Positions 32,435 through 42,268 of a stretch of DNA of 64,000 nucleotides are shown piece by piece. The notes beneath the pieces were generated by a model. That model had not been told where the DNA came from and ran no database searches. It saw only the letters and a program-made list of their open reading frames with translations. Both the position numbers and the translations under genes were made by a program. How positions within the stretch are numbered: position 1 is the first letter of the stretch; each line of letters begins with the position of its first letter. The stretch comes from Pseudidiomarina salinarum. Lineage in GTDB: Bacteria; Pseudomonadota; Gammaproteobacteria; Enterobacterales; Alteromonadaceae. The stretch is from assembly GCF_000753715.1 (NCBI RefSeq), contig NZ_JPER01000001.1:62001-126000 (forward strand), given 5' to 3'.

Positions 32435-32834
32435 TCGAATCCATGTGGCTGTCGGCGTTATCGAAAACGCCGACGGCCACATCTTTATCAGCCGTCGCCA
32501 TCAGCACCTGCATCAGGGCGATAAATGGGAATTCCCAGGCGGTAAGGTCGAACAGGGCGAAGAAGTTTACCGGGCGTTATGCCGGGAGCTTCTTGAAGAA
32601 TGCAATATTGAGGTGCAGGATGCCACGCCGCTGACGGTGATTCATCATGATTACGCCGATAAGCGGGTATTGCTGGATGTCTGGCGGGTGACCCGTTTCA
32701 GCGGTCAGGTTCAGCAGCGCGAGGGGCAGGAATGGCGCTGGGTATCAGTACCGGAGCTGGGTGCGTACCGGTTTCCCGAAGCCAATCAGGACATCATCGA
32801 TAAAATACAGGATCTGAACTTTCCCGGGTTTTAA
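32421..32834 (+). CDS. mutT: MutT-type 8-oxo-dGTP diphosphatase (Nudix)
   Basis: A 137-residue Nudix hydrolase that removes oxidised dGTP from the nucleotide pool. The Nudix box starts at [10 protein letters not shown] and continues RELLEECNI; the catalytic glutamates are all present, but the usual Gly near its end is Asn. The ATG at 32421 lies inside the secA tail and gives the expected N-terminus [20 protein letters not shown]. The frame is open further upstream but overlaps secA. It converges with zapD, 9 bases apart. Confidence 0.93.
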   Translation: MASSDRIHVAVGVIENADGHIFISRRHQHLHQGDKWEFPGGKVEQGEEVYRALCRELLEECNIEVQDATPLTVIHHDYADKRVLLDVWRVTRFSGQVQQREGQEWRWVSVPELGAYRFPEANQDIIDKIQDLNFPGF

Positions 32835-32843
32835 GCAGATTTC

Positions 32844-33617
32844 TTACGGACAGAGCGCCAGTGCCACCTCAATATTCTGCTCATAGGAAGCCCGTCCTGC
32901 CACTGGTTCGTAGCGCAGAAAGCGGATACTGAAGCGCTGCTTATGGCCACTCATGACCGGATACGCCGGAATATCTTTGTTTACCTGCAGTCGCAATAGC
33001 GACAACGGCTCAGTGCTTTCCTGCAGCATACCGGCTTCGGCGGTGACGGTGCGAAAACGCGACTGACCGCGCAACAATTCTAACTCCAGCGTTAACCCAG
33101 ACAGCAAAACAGAGAGTTCCTGCCACCAGCGCTGACAGTCAGCATCGCGTATCTCCTGCGCCTGATGCAGCCAGAAATGCAGCTGTGGCAAATCAAAATT
33201 ACAGGTGCCGCCAGGCATAGCGAAGCGCTGGCGGATTGGGCCCAGCAGGCGATCCTGCTTGAGTGCGCTGCCAACCCGGCTAATGGGCTGAATCGCTTGT
33301 AGCGCATGTATAACCCGCTCACTGGTCAATGCCAGCTGCTGCTGGTTTACATCGGGATGCTGCGACCAGATCTGCAGCTGAGCACGGCGCTTATCCAGGT
33401 CTTTCTGCACGTCGGTACGTACGTCGCTGCGCTCACATAAATCGAGAATAGAAAAAAGAGCGCTGAAATAGCGGGTATAGTTGCAGCTGTCTACGGCCAC
33501 CTCGGGTTGCAGCGAGGCGAGCAGGTGTTCCAGGCGCAGATAGGTGCGCACCCGCTCATGCAGCGGGTACTCATAGGTAATTGTTGAAGTAATTTGACCG
33601 GTCATAGGCTCTATCAT
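32844..33617 (-). CDS. zapD: Cell division protein ZapD
   Basis: A 257-residue all-alpha and beta protein that binds the FtsZ C-terminal peptide and bundles filaments. The N-terminal YEYPLHERVRTYLRLEHLL is the family's signature, followed by the conserved PGGTCNFDLPQLHFWLHQ block. The start ATGA overlaps the coaE stop; a second ATG four codons on is possible. In E. coli the gene order is coaE-zapD-yacG; yacG is missing here, since only 9 bases separate zapD from the convergent mutT. Confidence 0.94.
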   Translation of the reverse strand: MIEPMTGQITSTITYEYPLHERVRTYLRLEHLLASLQPEVAVDSCNYTRYFSALFSILDLCERSDVRTDVQKDLDKRRAQLQIWSQHPDVNQQQLALTSERVIHALQAIQPISRVGSALKQDRLLGPIRQRFAMPGGTCNFDLPQLHFWLHQAQEIRDADCQRWWQELSVLLSGLTLELELLRGQSRFRTVTAEAGMLQESTEPLSLLRLQVNKDIPAYPVMSGHKQRFSIRFLRYEPVAGRASYEQNIEVALALCP

Positions 33618-34237
33618 AGCGGCTTACCGTCAGGTTGCAATGCCTTCGACGCCAGCGTCAGGTAAAGCTCATGTAAGTGTTGTACCTGGGGGCTGAGATC
33701 AGCCAGCGGGCCGTCGTTATGGATAATATCATCGGCCACCGCCAGACGTTCCTGCCGGCTGGCCTGGACCTGCATAATGGCATCCACCTGGGCGCTGCTG
33801 ACCTGATCGCGGGCCACAGTGCGCTCGCGCTGTACCGCCGGGCTCACATCCACGAGCAGAACCCGGTCACATAACGCCGTTAACTTGTTTTCAATTAGTA
33901 GTGGCGCAGACAAAATCACATAAGGCGAGCGCGCTTGTTCCAGTTGCTCCAGCAGTTTCTGACGGATTAGCGGATGGGTCAGTTGATTGAGCCAGGTTTT
34001 TTCTGACGGGTCGCTGAAAACCCGCTCGCGCAACCAGCCGCGGTTCAGGTTGCCGTCCGCTAACAAGGCTTGTGGCCCGTAGCGCTCATTGACCGCGGTC
34101 AGCGCCGCTGAGCCAGGTGCCATTACGGCGCGGGCGATAAGGTCGGCATCAATCACCTCGATGCCGTACTCAGCAAATAAGTTCGTGACAGTGGTTTTGC
34201 CGCTGCCAATGCCGCCGGTTACGCCAAGCACCCACAT
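33614..34237 (-). CDS. coaE: Dephospho-CoA kinase
   Basis: A 207-residue P-loop kinase for the last step of coenzyme A synthesis. The Walker A motif is GVTGGIGSGKTTVTNLF at the N-terminus, and family motifs DADLIARAVMAPG and LSAPLLIENKL follow. The length equals that of E. coli CoaE. It shares one base with pilD upstream and four bases with zapD downstream, forming pilD-coaE-zapD, an arrangement common in gamma-proteobacteria. Confidence 0.96.
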   Translation of the reverse strand: MWVLGVTGGIGSGKTTVTNLFAEYGIEVIDADLIARAVMAPGSAALTAVNERYGPQALLADGNLNRGWLRERVFSDPSEKTWLNQLTHPLIRQKLLEQLEQARSPYVILSAPLLIENKLTALCDRVLLVDVSPAVQRERTVARDQVSSAQVDAIMQVQASRQERLAVADDIIHNDGPLADLSPQVQHLHELYLTLASKALQPDGKPL

Positions 34238-35109
34238 CAGCGCTGCAACCAGGCCCAGTAGCCGTACAGCAGCTGTTCGCCCCAGATCAGCGCGATGACA
34301 CCGCCACTGATCAGAAACGGCCCAAAGGGAATTGGCTGGCCCCGTTGCTGGCGATTGACGGCCTGAATCAGTAAGCCCAGAATCGCACCGCTACCGGCGG
34401 CCGCAATGATGATAACCGGCAGCATCTGATAGCCGGCCCAGGCGCCAAAGGCCGCCAGCAGCTTAAAGTCGCCATAGCCCATGCCTTCTTTGCCGGTTAC
34501 CAGTTTAAACAGCCAGTAAACCGACCATAAAAACAGATAGCCCCCCATAGCGCCAATCACCGCATCTGCCAGGGGTACGGGACCGCCGATAACCGCCACC
34601 AGCAGGCCCAGCCAGAGCATCGCGAGGGTTAACTGATCAGGCAGCAGCATATGGTCGAGATCGATAAAGAACAAACTAATCAAAATGCTGGCAAGGATCA
34701 GATACCAGAGCAGCTCGGCGGAAGCGCCGAAATACCAGGTCAGGGCACCAAAGCTCAGACCGGTGATGAGTTCAATAAACGGATAGCGGGCTGAAATACG
34801 GGTTTTGCAGTGACGGCAGCGGGCGCGCAGCCAGGCCCAGCTGACCAGCGGAATATTATCGTACCAGGCAATGGCATGGCGGCATTTCGGGCAATGTGAG
34901 CCGGGCGTTGCCAGGTTAAACAGGGCAGTGTCGGCTTCGGTGGACGGTTGGCCGGACAGTTCGGCGCATTCCCGTTGCCACTGGCGTTGCAACATGAGCG
35001 GATAACGGCCAATAACCACGTTGAGAAAACTGCCGACGACCAGGCCCAGCAGCACGCCGAACAGGGTTACCCAGGGATTGAGCGCCGGATATAAATTAGC
35101 TAATTCCAT
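34237..35109 (-). CDS. pilD: Type IV prepilin leader peptidase and N-methyltransferase
   Basis: A 290-residue polytopic inner-membrane aspartic protease that cleaves the leader of PilA and pseudopilins and methylates the new N-terminus. It has the cytoplasmic zinc-binding double CxxC (CPKCRHA and CRHCKTR) and both catalytic aspartates (DLDHMLLPDQL and GYGDFKLLAAFG). About eight membrane helices are evident. It begins 6 bases after pilC, and its end shares one base with coaE. Confidence 0.96.
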   Translation of the reverse strand: MELANLYPALNPWVTLFGVLLGLVVGSFLNVVIGRYPLMLQRQWQRECAELSGQPSTEADTALFNLATPGSHCPKCRHAIAWYDNIPLVSWAWLRARCRHCKTRISARYPFIELITGLSFGALTWYFGASAELLWYLILASILISLFFIDLDHMLLPDQLTLAMLWLGLLVAVIGGPVPLADAVIGAMGGYLFLWSVYWLFKLVTGKEGMGYGDFKLLAAFGAWAGYQMLPVIIIAAAGSGAILGLLIQAVNRQQRGQPIPFGPFLISGGVIALIWGEQLLYGYWAWLQR

Positions 35110-35114
35110 AAGTG

Positions 35115-36344
35115 TTAGCCCACCACCTGACCAAGGCTGAATATCGGCAGATACATGGCCACAATCAGGCCACCCACCAGCACACCAATCACTACCATGA
35201 TCATCGGCTCCAGCAGTGCGGTCAGGTTGTCTACCAGGTCGTCGACTTCACGCTCATAAATGGTGGCGACTCTGGCCAGCATATCATCGAGCGAGCCGGA
35301 TTCTTCACCTATATAAACCATCTGCGTGGCCATAGTCGGAAAGATATCGGTGTTCTGCATAGCGGTATTCATCTGCATGCCAGAGGTCACCTCTTCGCGG
35401 ATCTGTAAAATAGCGTCGCGATACAGTGCGTTGCCGGCTGCGCCGGACGCGGACTCCAGTGCATTGATGAGCGGTACACCCGCGGCAAAGGTGGTCGACA
35501 GGGTACGGGTGAAGCGGGCCACTGCAGCCTTATGCAAGATATTACCGATAACCGGAATCTTGAGCATGATTTTATCGACCCGGTCCCGCAGCTTAAGGCT
35601 TTTCTGATGGGCGCGCTTAAACAGCCAGCCGGCAATAACGAGCGCCCCCAACGCATAGATAAAGTATTGTTGCACGACTTCCGAAAGCGTCACCACAAAT
35701 TGGGTAAGGGCGGGTAGCTCGGCGCCAAAGTCAGCAAATACCGCCTCGAACTGGGGCACTACGTAAATCAACAGAATCACGGTAACGGCCAGAGCCACGA
35801 CGATAACCGACGCCGGGTACACCAGTGCTTTTTTAATTTTTGCTTTAAGCTGTTCCGATTTTTCCCGGTAGGTGGCGATGCGGTCAAAAATGGACTCCAG
35901 TGAACCGGACTGCTCGCCCGATTCGACCAAGTCACAATAAAGATCATCAAAAATCCGCGGATGCTTGCGCAGCGCATCGGCCAGCGGTGAACCGGCGGCC
36001 ACGTCATTGGCGACATTCAGCATCAAATCCCGTATTTTAGGGTTATCCGTACCCTTGGCGACCATTTCCAGGCCTTGTAGCAGGGGGACGCCTGCTTCGA
36101 GCATGGTGGCGACTTGCCGGGTGAACAGGGCGATATCGCCACCGCCAATCTTTTTACCGCCAAATAGCGGCTTAGCCTTTTTCTTGACCTTTTTGGGGGT
36201 TACTCCCTGGTCGCGCAACTTAGTGCGGATTTGTTTTTCATTATTGCCCCGCATCATGCCTTTTACTTTAGCGCCGCGACGATTAATCCCCGACCAGGTA
36301 TATTCGGTGATTTCTGCTATCTTTTTATCTGGTTTCTTTGCCAT
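35115..36344 (-). CDS. pilC: Type IV pilus inner-membrane platform protein PilC
   Basis: A 409-residue GspF-family protein that couples the PilB and PilT motors to pilin assembly. The two GspF domains are seen around FTRQVATMLEAGVPLLQGL and FTRTLSTTFAAGVPLINAL, with membrane helices at about 175-200, 225-245 and 380-402. The basic N-terminal region (KVKKKAKPLFGG) is typical of the pilus version. It follows pilB after 9 bases and precedes pilD. Confidence 0.96.
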   Translation of the reverse strand: MAKKPDKKIAEITEYTWSGINRRGAKVKGMMRGNNEKQIRTKLRDQGVTPKKVKKKAKPLFGGKKIGGGDIALFTRQVATMLEAGVPLLQGLEMVAKGTDNPKIRDLMLNVANDVAAGSPLADALRKHPRIFDDLYCDLVESGEQSGSLESIFDRIATYREKSEQLKAKIKKALVYPASVIVVALAVTVILLIYVVPQFEAVFADFGAELPALTQFVVTLSEVVQQYFIYALGALVIAGWLFKRAHQKSLKLRDRVDKIMLKIPVIGNILHKAAVARFTRTLSTTFAAGVPLINALESASGAAGNALYRDAILQIREEVTSGMQMNTAMQNTDIFPTMATQMVYIGEESGSLDDMLARVATIYEREVDDLVDNLTALLEPMIMVVIGVLVGGLIVAMYLPIFSLGQVVG

Positions 36345-36353
36345 GTATCGCCC

Positions 36354-38051
36354 TTAGGAGCTGGTAACCCGGTTGGCCTCAATTAAACTTATCAAACCAG
36401 AGGCCACTTTCCGCAGTGCGGACTGCCGCAACGAGTGAATTCCTTCGCTTCGCGCTTGTTTAGCTATTTTCTGGGCGCCGGCGCTGGTCATTATAAGCTC
36501 CTGGATGGCAGCGGTAATAGGCATAACTTCGTAAATACCCGTACGACCTTTATAGCCGCCGGTGCATTGATCGCAACCCACTGCTTTATGGATATTCAGT
36601 TCCGGAATCTGTTCTTTGGTAAAGCCCTGACGTAGTAGTTCTTCCTCGGGCAGTTGCTCTGGCTCTTTACAGATATTGCACAGGCGCCGGGCGAGGCGCT
36701 GGGCAATGATCAGGGTCACTGAGCCGGCAATATTATAAGCCGGTACGCCCATATTCATCAGCCGGGTCAGGGTTTCTGATGCCGAGTTGGTGTGCAGGGT
36801 TGATAGCACAAGGTGACCGGTTTGCGCCGCCTTAATAGCAATTTCGGCAGTTTCCAGATCGCGGATCTCACCGACCATAACCACATCAGGATCCTGCCGC
36901 AAAAACGACCGCAATGCATCGGCAAAGCCAAGCCCTGCCTTCACATTAATCTGCACCTGGTTAATACCCTGCAGGTTGATCTCCACCGGATCTTCGGCGG
37001 TGGAAATGTTGCGCTCCGGGGTATTCAGGATATTCAGGCCGGTATAAAGCGATACTGTTTTACCTGAGCCCGTAGGCCCGGTGACCAGAATCATGCCCTG
37101 GGGTTTGGTCAGCGCCTCTTCAAAGCGCTGCTGCTGTTCGGGTTCATAACCCAGCGATTCAATGCCCATCATGGCGGCGGCGGAATCGAGGATCCGCAGC
37201 ACTAGTTTTTCGCCGTACAGGGTGGGCAGTGAACTGACCCGGAAATCGATGGCTTTATGCTTGGATAATTTCAGTTTAATCCGGCCATCCTGGGGCAGGC
37301 GGCGCTCGGCAATATCCAGCTGCGCCATCACCTTCAGGCGGGCGGCGATACGGCCGGTGAGGGCAACCGGCGGCCGGGCGATTTCATGTAGCACGCCATC
37401 GATACGAAAACGTACCCGGTATTCGGTCTCATAGGGCTCAAAGTGTAAGTCTGAGGCGCCCCGCTTAATGGCATCCAGCAGCAGCTTGTTGATATAAATA
37501 ACAATAGGGGCGTCATTTTTGACTTCCGCCGCCACCGAACCGGCCTCATCAGCACCCTGATCCAGGGCGTCAATGTCGCGCAGTTCCTGCTCATCTTCGG
37601 CAGTCACACCCAGCATCGAGCTTTCGCTCTCCAGCAGTTTATCGATCAGCTTCTGGAGCTTATGCTCTTCAACCAGCACCGCTTCGGTCTGCATGCGGGT
37701 GCGGAACTGGAACTCATCCAGGGTTTCAATACGGGTCGGGTCTGATACCGCGATATAAAGAATATTGCCGCGCTGATACAGCGGTACCGCATGATTTTTG
37801 CGAATCAGGCGTTCGTTGATAAATTCAGTGGGAACAAGATCAGGATTAAAAGCGTTGAGATCCAGCCAGGGACAGTTGGATTCGTTATAACAAAATTCGG
37901 CAAGTTCTTCGGGATTTAATAATTTACGATCCAGCAATACACTGGTGAAAGGCAGTTTAGCTTCCCATGCATATTCACTGGTGGCAGTGAGCTGCGCTTC
38001 CGGGACTTTTTTATCACGCAGCAACAGCGCCGCGAGGGAGTGGTGCAGCAT
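36354..38051 (-). CDS. pilB: Type IV pilus assembly ATPase PilB
   Basis: A 565-residue hexameric ATPase that powers pilus extension. It has N-terminal MshEN-like domains (about 1-150), where homologues can bind c-di-GMP, then the motor domain with Walker [16 protein letters not shown], the Asp box (PEVxxNxxQ region [19 protein letters not shown]), Walker [15 protein letters not shown] and the tetracysteine zinc site (CNIC and CDQC). Whether this copy binds c-di-GMP is not shown, though a GGDEF-EAL protein is encoded in the window. Confidence 0.96.
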   Translation of the reverse strand: MLHHSLAALLLRDKKVPEAQLTATSEYAWEAKLPFTSVLLDRKLLNPEELAEFCYNESNCPWLDLNAFNPDLVPTEFINERLIRKNHAVPLYQRGNILYIAVSDPTRIETLDEFQFRTRMQTEAVLVEEHKLQKLIDKLLESESSMLGVTAEDEQELRDIDALDQGADEAGSVAAEVKNDAPIVIYINKLLLDAIKRGASDLHFEPYETEYRVRFRIDGVLHEIARPPVALTGRIAARLKVMAQLDIAERRLPQDGRIKLKLSKHKAIDFRVSSLPTLYGEKLVLRILDSAAAMMGIESLGYEPEQQQRFEEALTKPQGMILVTGPTGSGKTVSLYTGLNILNTPERNISTAEDPVEINLQGINQVQINVKAGLGFADALRSFLRQDPDVVMVGEIRDLETAEIAIKAAQTGHLVLSTLHTNSASETLTRLMNMGVPAYNIAGSVTLIIAQRLARRLCNICKEPEQLPEEELLRQGFTKEQIPELNIHKAVGCDQCTGGYKGRTGIYEVMPITAAIQELIMTSAGAQKIAKQARSEGIHSLRQSALRKVASGLISLIEANRVTSS

Positions 38052-38061
38052 GATAGACCTT

Positions 38062-38100
38062 TAAATAAAGAATGCAGCAGGCCTGATAGCGCCTGCTGCA
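38062..38100 (-). terminator. Hairpin between pilA and pilB, likely partial terminator
   Basis: A perfect 10-base inverted repeat (TGCAGCAGGC, 38073-38082, with GCCTGCTGCA, 38091-38100) has an 8-base loop and is followed on the minus strand by TTCTTTATTT. It sits between the abundant pilA message and pilBCD. Partial termination would give more pilin than motor protein. Confidence 0.6.
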
Positions 38101-38165
38101 CGGTTTGACTAAAGGGTAAGCAAAAGAATGCTTTCCTCAATCATCGTACGTTCACTCTAAAGCTT

Positions 38166-38618
38166 TTAAACAGCAGTGTATAGTTCCGTACAGCCATCAA
38201 CCCGGCTGTCATCGCCAAAGTCGCTGCAGGAAATGGTCCAGGACAGACTGGCGTCGTCAGTGGTGTCCGGCGTCAACTGCACGCTGATCTGCCCACCAGC
38301 TGCACTAATTGCATCTAGTTCTGCAGTAATGACACCCGCTGCAACCGAAACTGAATTTAGTCCGGCAGCAGGCGAATCAGTTGTATCAGCAGGAATGCGA
38401 TGTGCGCCCGCGCTACAGGTGTCCAAAGCACCGATAGTCTGATAGCACAGAGCTACATGCGTTTTATATGAAGCAAGTGCGGCTAACCCAGTGCTGGCTT
38501 TTGCCCGCTGGGTATAATCGCTGTACATAGGAATGGCCACGGCGGCCAGGATGCCGATGATGGCTACTACAATCATCAGCTCGATTAAAGTAAAACCACG
38601 TTGTTTATTCGCGTTCAT
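38166..38618 (-). CDS. pilA: Type IV pilin (major pilin PilA)
   Basis: A 150-residue type IVa prepilin with an 8-residue leader (MNANKQRG) and the canonical mature start [20 protein letters not shown] with Glu5, giving a 142-residue mature subunit. The variable globular part has two Cys pairs: C58/C68 in the middle, and C131/C143 near the C-terminus, the latter fitting the D-region disulfide. It is the head gene of the pilA-pilB-pilC-pilD row. A GGGAG ribosome site and a sigma-54-like element lie upstream. Confidence 0.95.
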   Translation of the reverse strand: MNANKQRGFTLIELMIVVAIIGILAAVAIPMYSDYTQRAKASTGLAALASYKTHVALCYQTIGALDTCSAGAHRIPADTTDSPAAGLNSVSVAAGVITAELDAISAAGGQISVQLTPDTTDDASLSWTISCSDFGDDSRVDGCTELYTAV

Positions 38619-38674
38619 GAAATATCTCCCGAAAATCCTAATTGTTTTTATTGTTGTATAGAGGTGGCGTTCAT

Positions 38675-38690
38675 TGCTGTAAGCCTGCCT
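38675..38690 (-). promoter_or_regulatory. Possible sigma-54 promoter of pilA
   Basis: On the minus strand AGGCAGG lies four bases before CAGCA, giving the invariant GG and GC with 10 bases between (GG 38689-38688, GC 38677-38676). The match to TGGCACG-N4-TTGCA is about 8 of 12, so it is imperfect. The predicted start is about 46 bases ahead of the pilA ATG. PilS/PilR-dependent sigma-54 control of pilA is known in Pseudomonas; those regulators are not in the window. Confidence 0.4.
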
Positions 38691-38993
38691 TATTACACAA
38701 CAAACTTATCTGCACTAGCCGAAAGACAAGTGGTTTTGCTTTACGACTACAAACTGCCGAGAAGCCACTCCATCCACCAGACTTTAGCCTGCAGCCCCGC
38801 TATCCGTTCACATCAGGTTTTATCCCGGGTGAGTTTGGACCGGAGGTTTTGCGTCATTGTCTCTCGACAACTTTGCCTTTTAAAGCACGCCTGGCAAACC
38901 ACGAATCCGTTCCGTGGTTGCGCACTGCCCTTCAAACATAGCAGATTGCAAGGCGCCGTCAATAGTTTTGCAACATCAGTGATGTGACATCAG
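38691..38993. other. Non-coding gap between nadC and pilA
   Basis: No convincing gene is seen here. It contains a 7-base inverted repeat (AACCACG 38897-38903 with CGTGGTT 38913-38919) without a T run, and at its left edge of nadC a nested set of repeats: GCAACATCA at 38970 and again at 38998, flanking the palindrome TGATGTGACATCA at 38980-38992. No tRNA features were found. Open frames of 99 and 128 codons on the plus strand lack ribosome sites and look like chance. Confidence 0.5.
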
Positions 38994-39878
<885 letters not shown>

Positions 39879-40049
39879 TCAGGCGCTATAAAGAATGAGT
39901 GAACTATTATCGGTGCTAAGTGTGCCAGGTTTCAACCGGCAAGCGCTGCTACTTTACCGCGACTGCCACGCCGCGCTAGGATGTAGCCTGTTCAGGCTGA
40001 GCAGGTGTGACAACTTACTTTGGTAACCGAAAACGTGATAACAAAAACC

Positions 40050-40601
40050 ATGATAGCAGAAGGTTGGCTGCCCGGCGCAACCCAACGGCAGTCGCCGCAT
40101 CAAGATGCCCGGCCCGATCCGGACGATATCAGTTTGCTGGTGGTGCACGGTATCAGTCTGCCGGCGGGGGAGTTTGGCGGGGCTTATATTGATGATCTCT
40201 TTATGGGCCAGCTGGATCATCAGGCGCACCCGGAGTTTGCCCCGTTACAAGGTCTGCGGGTGTCAGCGCATTGTCTGATCCGCCGCGATGGCGAACTGGT
40301 GCAGTATGTGCCTTTTCATCAGCGTGCCTGGCATGCCGGCCGCTCAAGCTACGCCGGCCGGCGGCGTTGTAATGACTTCTCAATTGGTATTGAACTTGAG
40401 GGAACCGACACGGCACCCTACACTAAAGAGCAGTATCAACAACTTGCACAGGTTGCTGCTGAGCTTATTGCGACCTATCCACAACTGAGCAGACAGCGTA
40501 TTGTAGGCCATCAGCACATTGCCCCGGTACGCAAAACGGATCCGGGTCCGGCCTTTGACTGGGCCTACTTTAAGCAGCAATTAGCACTGCTGAGCAACTG
40601 A
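40050..40601 (+). CDS. ampD: 1,6-anhydro-N-acetylmuramyl-L-alanine amidase AmpD
   Basis: A 183-residue cytosolic zinc amidase of peptidoglycan recycling that removes the stem peptide from anhydro-muropeptides; loss of AmpD raises AmpC beta-lactamase in species with AmpR. The zinc ligands are seen in LLVVHGISLP, RAWHAGRS and RKTDPGPAFDW. There is no signal peptide. The frame is open from a TTG at 40020, but the ATG at 40050 matches the E. coli start (M-x-x-EGWLxGA) and the E. coli length of 183. Confidence 0.95.
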   Translation: MIAEGWLPGATQRQSPHQDARPDPDDISLLVVHGISLPAGEFGGAYIDDLFMGQLDHQAHPEFAPLQGLRVSAHCLIRRDGELVQYVPFHQRAWHAGRSSYAGRRRCNDFSIGIELEGTDTAPYTKEQYQQLAQVAAELIATYPQLSRQRIVGHQHIAPVRKTDPGPAFDWAYFKQQLALLSN

Positions 40602-40613
40602 CAGGATAAAACT

Positions 40614-41426
40614 ATGTACTTGCTGGCGATTTTACTGGCTTATTCGTTAGAACGGACGGTGCAGCTCGGCCGTAACTGGGAGTGGCGCCGGCTGGTGCTG
40701 CGCTGGCAGCATTTGCAGATTGCCCAGGGCAAGATTGAAGAATGGCGTCAGCATAGTCTGGGTAAGGTGCTGTGGGCGATTATTCCGGCGCTGATCATCT
40801 GGTTTGTACTCGCCTTATTTCATAACACGCTGCTGACGTTTCTGGTCAGTGTAGGTGCGCTGTTTCTGGCCATCCGGGTGCCGGCAGCACGCGCGGCATA
40901 TCGCGGCTACCTTGATGCGGCTACCAGCGGCGATGACGAAACTGCCAGCGACTGCCTGCGGAAGTTACAGAAAATGGCGGACCGCCACGAAGAAGCACCG
41001 ATCGAAAATGTGCTGCTGTGGATCCACCTGCGTCATTACTTTGCGGTATTTCTGTATTTCCTGCTATTTGGCATCGTCGGTGCGCTGGTGTACGCCACCT
41101 TGCGTGATATGCGTCATCCGCACAACGAGCGCTGGTCGACCGCACAACAGGTCATCGACTGGTTGCCAACCCGGATCATGACCTTAGGCTTTCTGCTGGT
41201 TGGTAATTTCTCCAGAGCCGCACCGGTGTGGCTGAGCTCAATTGGAAATGTGCCACAGGGCAACTATGCGGCGGCAACCAAAATTGCGGCAGCGGCAGAG
41301 GATCTGACACCAAAGCATGAGGATGACATTACCAGTACTGCTCTGACCACCGTCGCGCTGGTGAAACGCAACATGCTGTTATTTATCGTATTACTGGCGG
41401 TGCTAACCATAGGCGGCTGGTTCTGA
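40614..41426 (+). CDS. ampE: Regulatory signalling membrane protein AmpE
   Basis: A 270-residue inner-membrane protein with about four membrane segments (near 46-90, 140-165, 190-210 and 250-270) and a cytoplasmic loop. The N-terminal LLAILLAYSLERTVQLGRNWEWRRL and the RAAPVWLSSIGNVPQGNY stretch fit the AmpE/CobD-like family. Its biochemical role is poorly defined in the family; it is traditionally linked with AmpD in beta-lactamase induction. It follows ampD by 12 bases. Confidence 0.9.
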   Translation: MYLLAILLAYSLERTVQLGRNWEWRRLVLRWQHLQIAQGKIEEWRQHSLGKVLWAIIPALIIWFVLALFHNTLLTFLVSVGALFLAIRVPAARAAYRGYLDAATSGDDETASDCLRKLQKMADRHEEAPIENVLLWIHLRHYFAVFLYFLLFGIVGALVYATLRDMRHPHNERWSTAQQVIDWLPTRIMTLGFLLVGNFSRAAPVWLSSIGNVPQGNYAAATKIAAAAEDLTPKHEDDITSTALTTVALVKRNMLLFIVLLAVLTIGGWF

Positions 41427-41437
41427 TCGAGAAAAGT

Positions 41438-41466
41438 TTGGGCTTTGCCGGAACTTGATCTACAAT
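41438..41466 (+). promoter_or_regulatory. Probable pdhR-aceEF promoter
   Basis: TTGGGC (41438-41443), 17 bases, then TACAAT (41461-41466; 5 of 6). The expected start at about 41473 falls right at the edge of the PdhR operator, so bound repressor would block initiation. Confidence 0.6.
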
Positions 41467-41474
41467 GTGTGGGT

Positions 41475-41491
41475 AATTGGTCTTACCAACA
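41475..41491 (+). promoter_or_regulatory. PdhR operator
   Basis: AATTGGTCTTACCAACA is a near-perfect copy of the known PdhR box (ATTGGTnnnACCAAT), with one mismatch in the right arm. It lies 13 bases before the pdhR ATG and just downstream of the promoter. In E. coli PdhR represses this operon and pyruvate releases it; the same autoregulation is inferred here. Confidence 0.85.
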
Positions 41492-41503
41492 CGGTCACAA
41501 CAT

Positions 41504-42259
41504 ATGGCTTTTGAACGTATACAACAGACAAAATTGTCGGATGTGATCATGGAGCGCATTGAAGCCATGATCGTTGACGGCACTCTGGCAGCCGGTGCCC
41601 GGCTGCCGTCTGAGCGTGATCTTGCCCATAAATTTTCAGTTTCCCGCCCCAGTTTGCGGGAAGCAATTCAAAAGCTCGAAGCCCGTGGTTTGCTTGAGCG
41701 GCGTCAAGGTGGCGGTACTTATGTCTGCGATAACATGCAGCAGCGGGTCGCCGAGCCGTTATTAGAACTACTGGCTAAGCATCCTGAGTCACAATTTGAT
41801 TTGCTGGAATTCCGCCATGCGCTGGAGGGCATTTCATCCTACTATGCTGCCTTACGCGGCACCGCTCAGGATCTGGAGCAAATTGAACAGAGTTTCCGGA
41901 ATATCGCGGAAGACCCGGGCGCTGAGCTCAAAGCACAGGCTCAGGCCTTAGTCGATTTTAATCTGCGGATCTGCGAGGCCTCACACAATGTGATCCTGCT
42001 GCATCTGGTTCGCAGTATGCAACCGTTACTGGTTAAGAATATTGAGCAAAACCTGCAGGACCTGGCCCATAAGCCGGGCATCATGCAGCAGCTTCATGAA
42101 CACCGGCGGCAAATTGTCGCTGCGATTACTGCCGGCGAGCCGGAACAGGCGCGTGAAGCCTGTCACCAGCTGCTGGCCTATATTGAACATGCGTTGCTTA
42201 CCTCGAATCGTGAACAGTCACGGATTCAGCGGTCGCTACGCCGAACTCAGACAGGGTAA
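41504..42259 (+). CDS. pdhR: Pyruvate-responsive repressor PdhR (GntR/FadR type)
   Basis: A 251-residue repressor with an N-terminal winged helix (LSDVIMERIEAMIVDGTL, RLPSERDLAHKFSVSRPSLREAI, RRQGGGTYV) and a C-terminal all-helical FCD effector domain. It tracks E. coli PdhR along its whole length, including HPESQFDLLEFRHALEGI. The frame is open from 41477, but the ATG at 41504 aligns with the E. coli start, and the operator lies just before it. aceE follows after 9 bases. Confidence 0.96.
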   Translation: MAFERIQQTKLSDVIMERIEAMIVDGTLAAGARLPSERDLAHKFSVSRPSLREAIQKLEARGLLERRQGGGTYVCDNMQQRVAEPLLELLAKHPESQFDLLEFRHALEGISSYYAALRGTAQDLEQIEQSFRNIAEDPGAELKAQAQALVDFNLRICEASHNVILLHLVRSMQPLLVKNIEQNLQDLAHKPGIMQQLHEHRRQIVAAITAGEPEQAREACHQLLAYIEHALLTSNREQSRIQRSLRRTQTG

Positions 42260-42268
42260 GGATTAAGT

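Noticed and set aside
38601-38987. Open frames of 128 and 99 codons (+) between pilA and nadC
   Set aside because: No ribosome site, no recognisable domain, overlap with the pilA promoter region and amino-acid composition unlike neighbouring genes; treated as chance.
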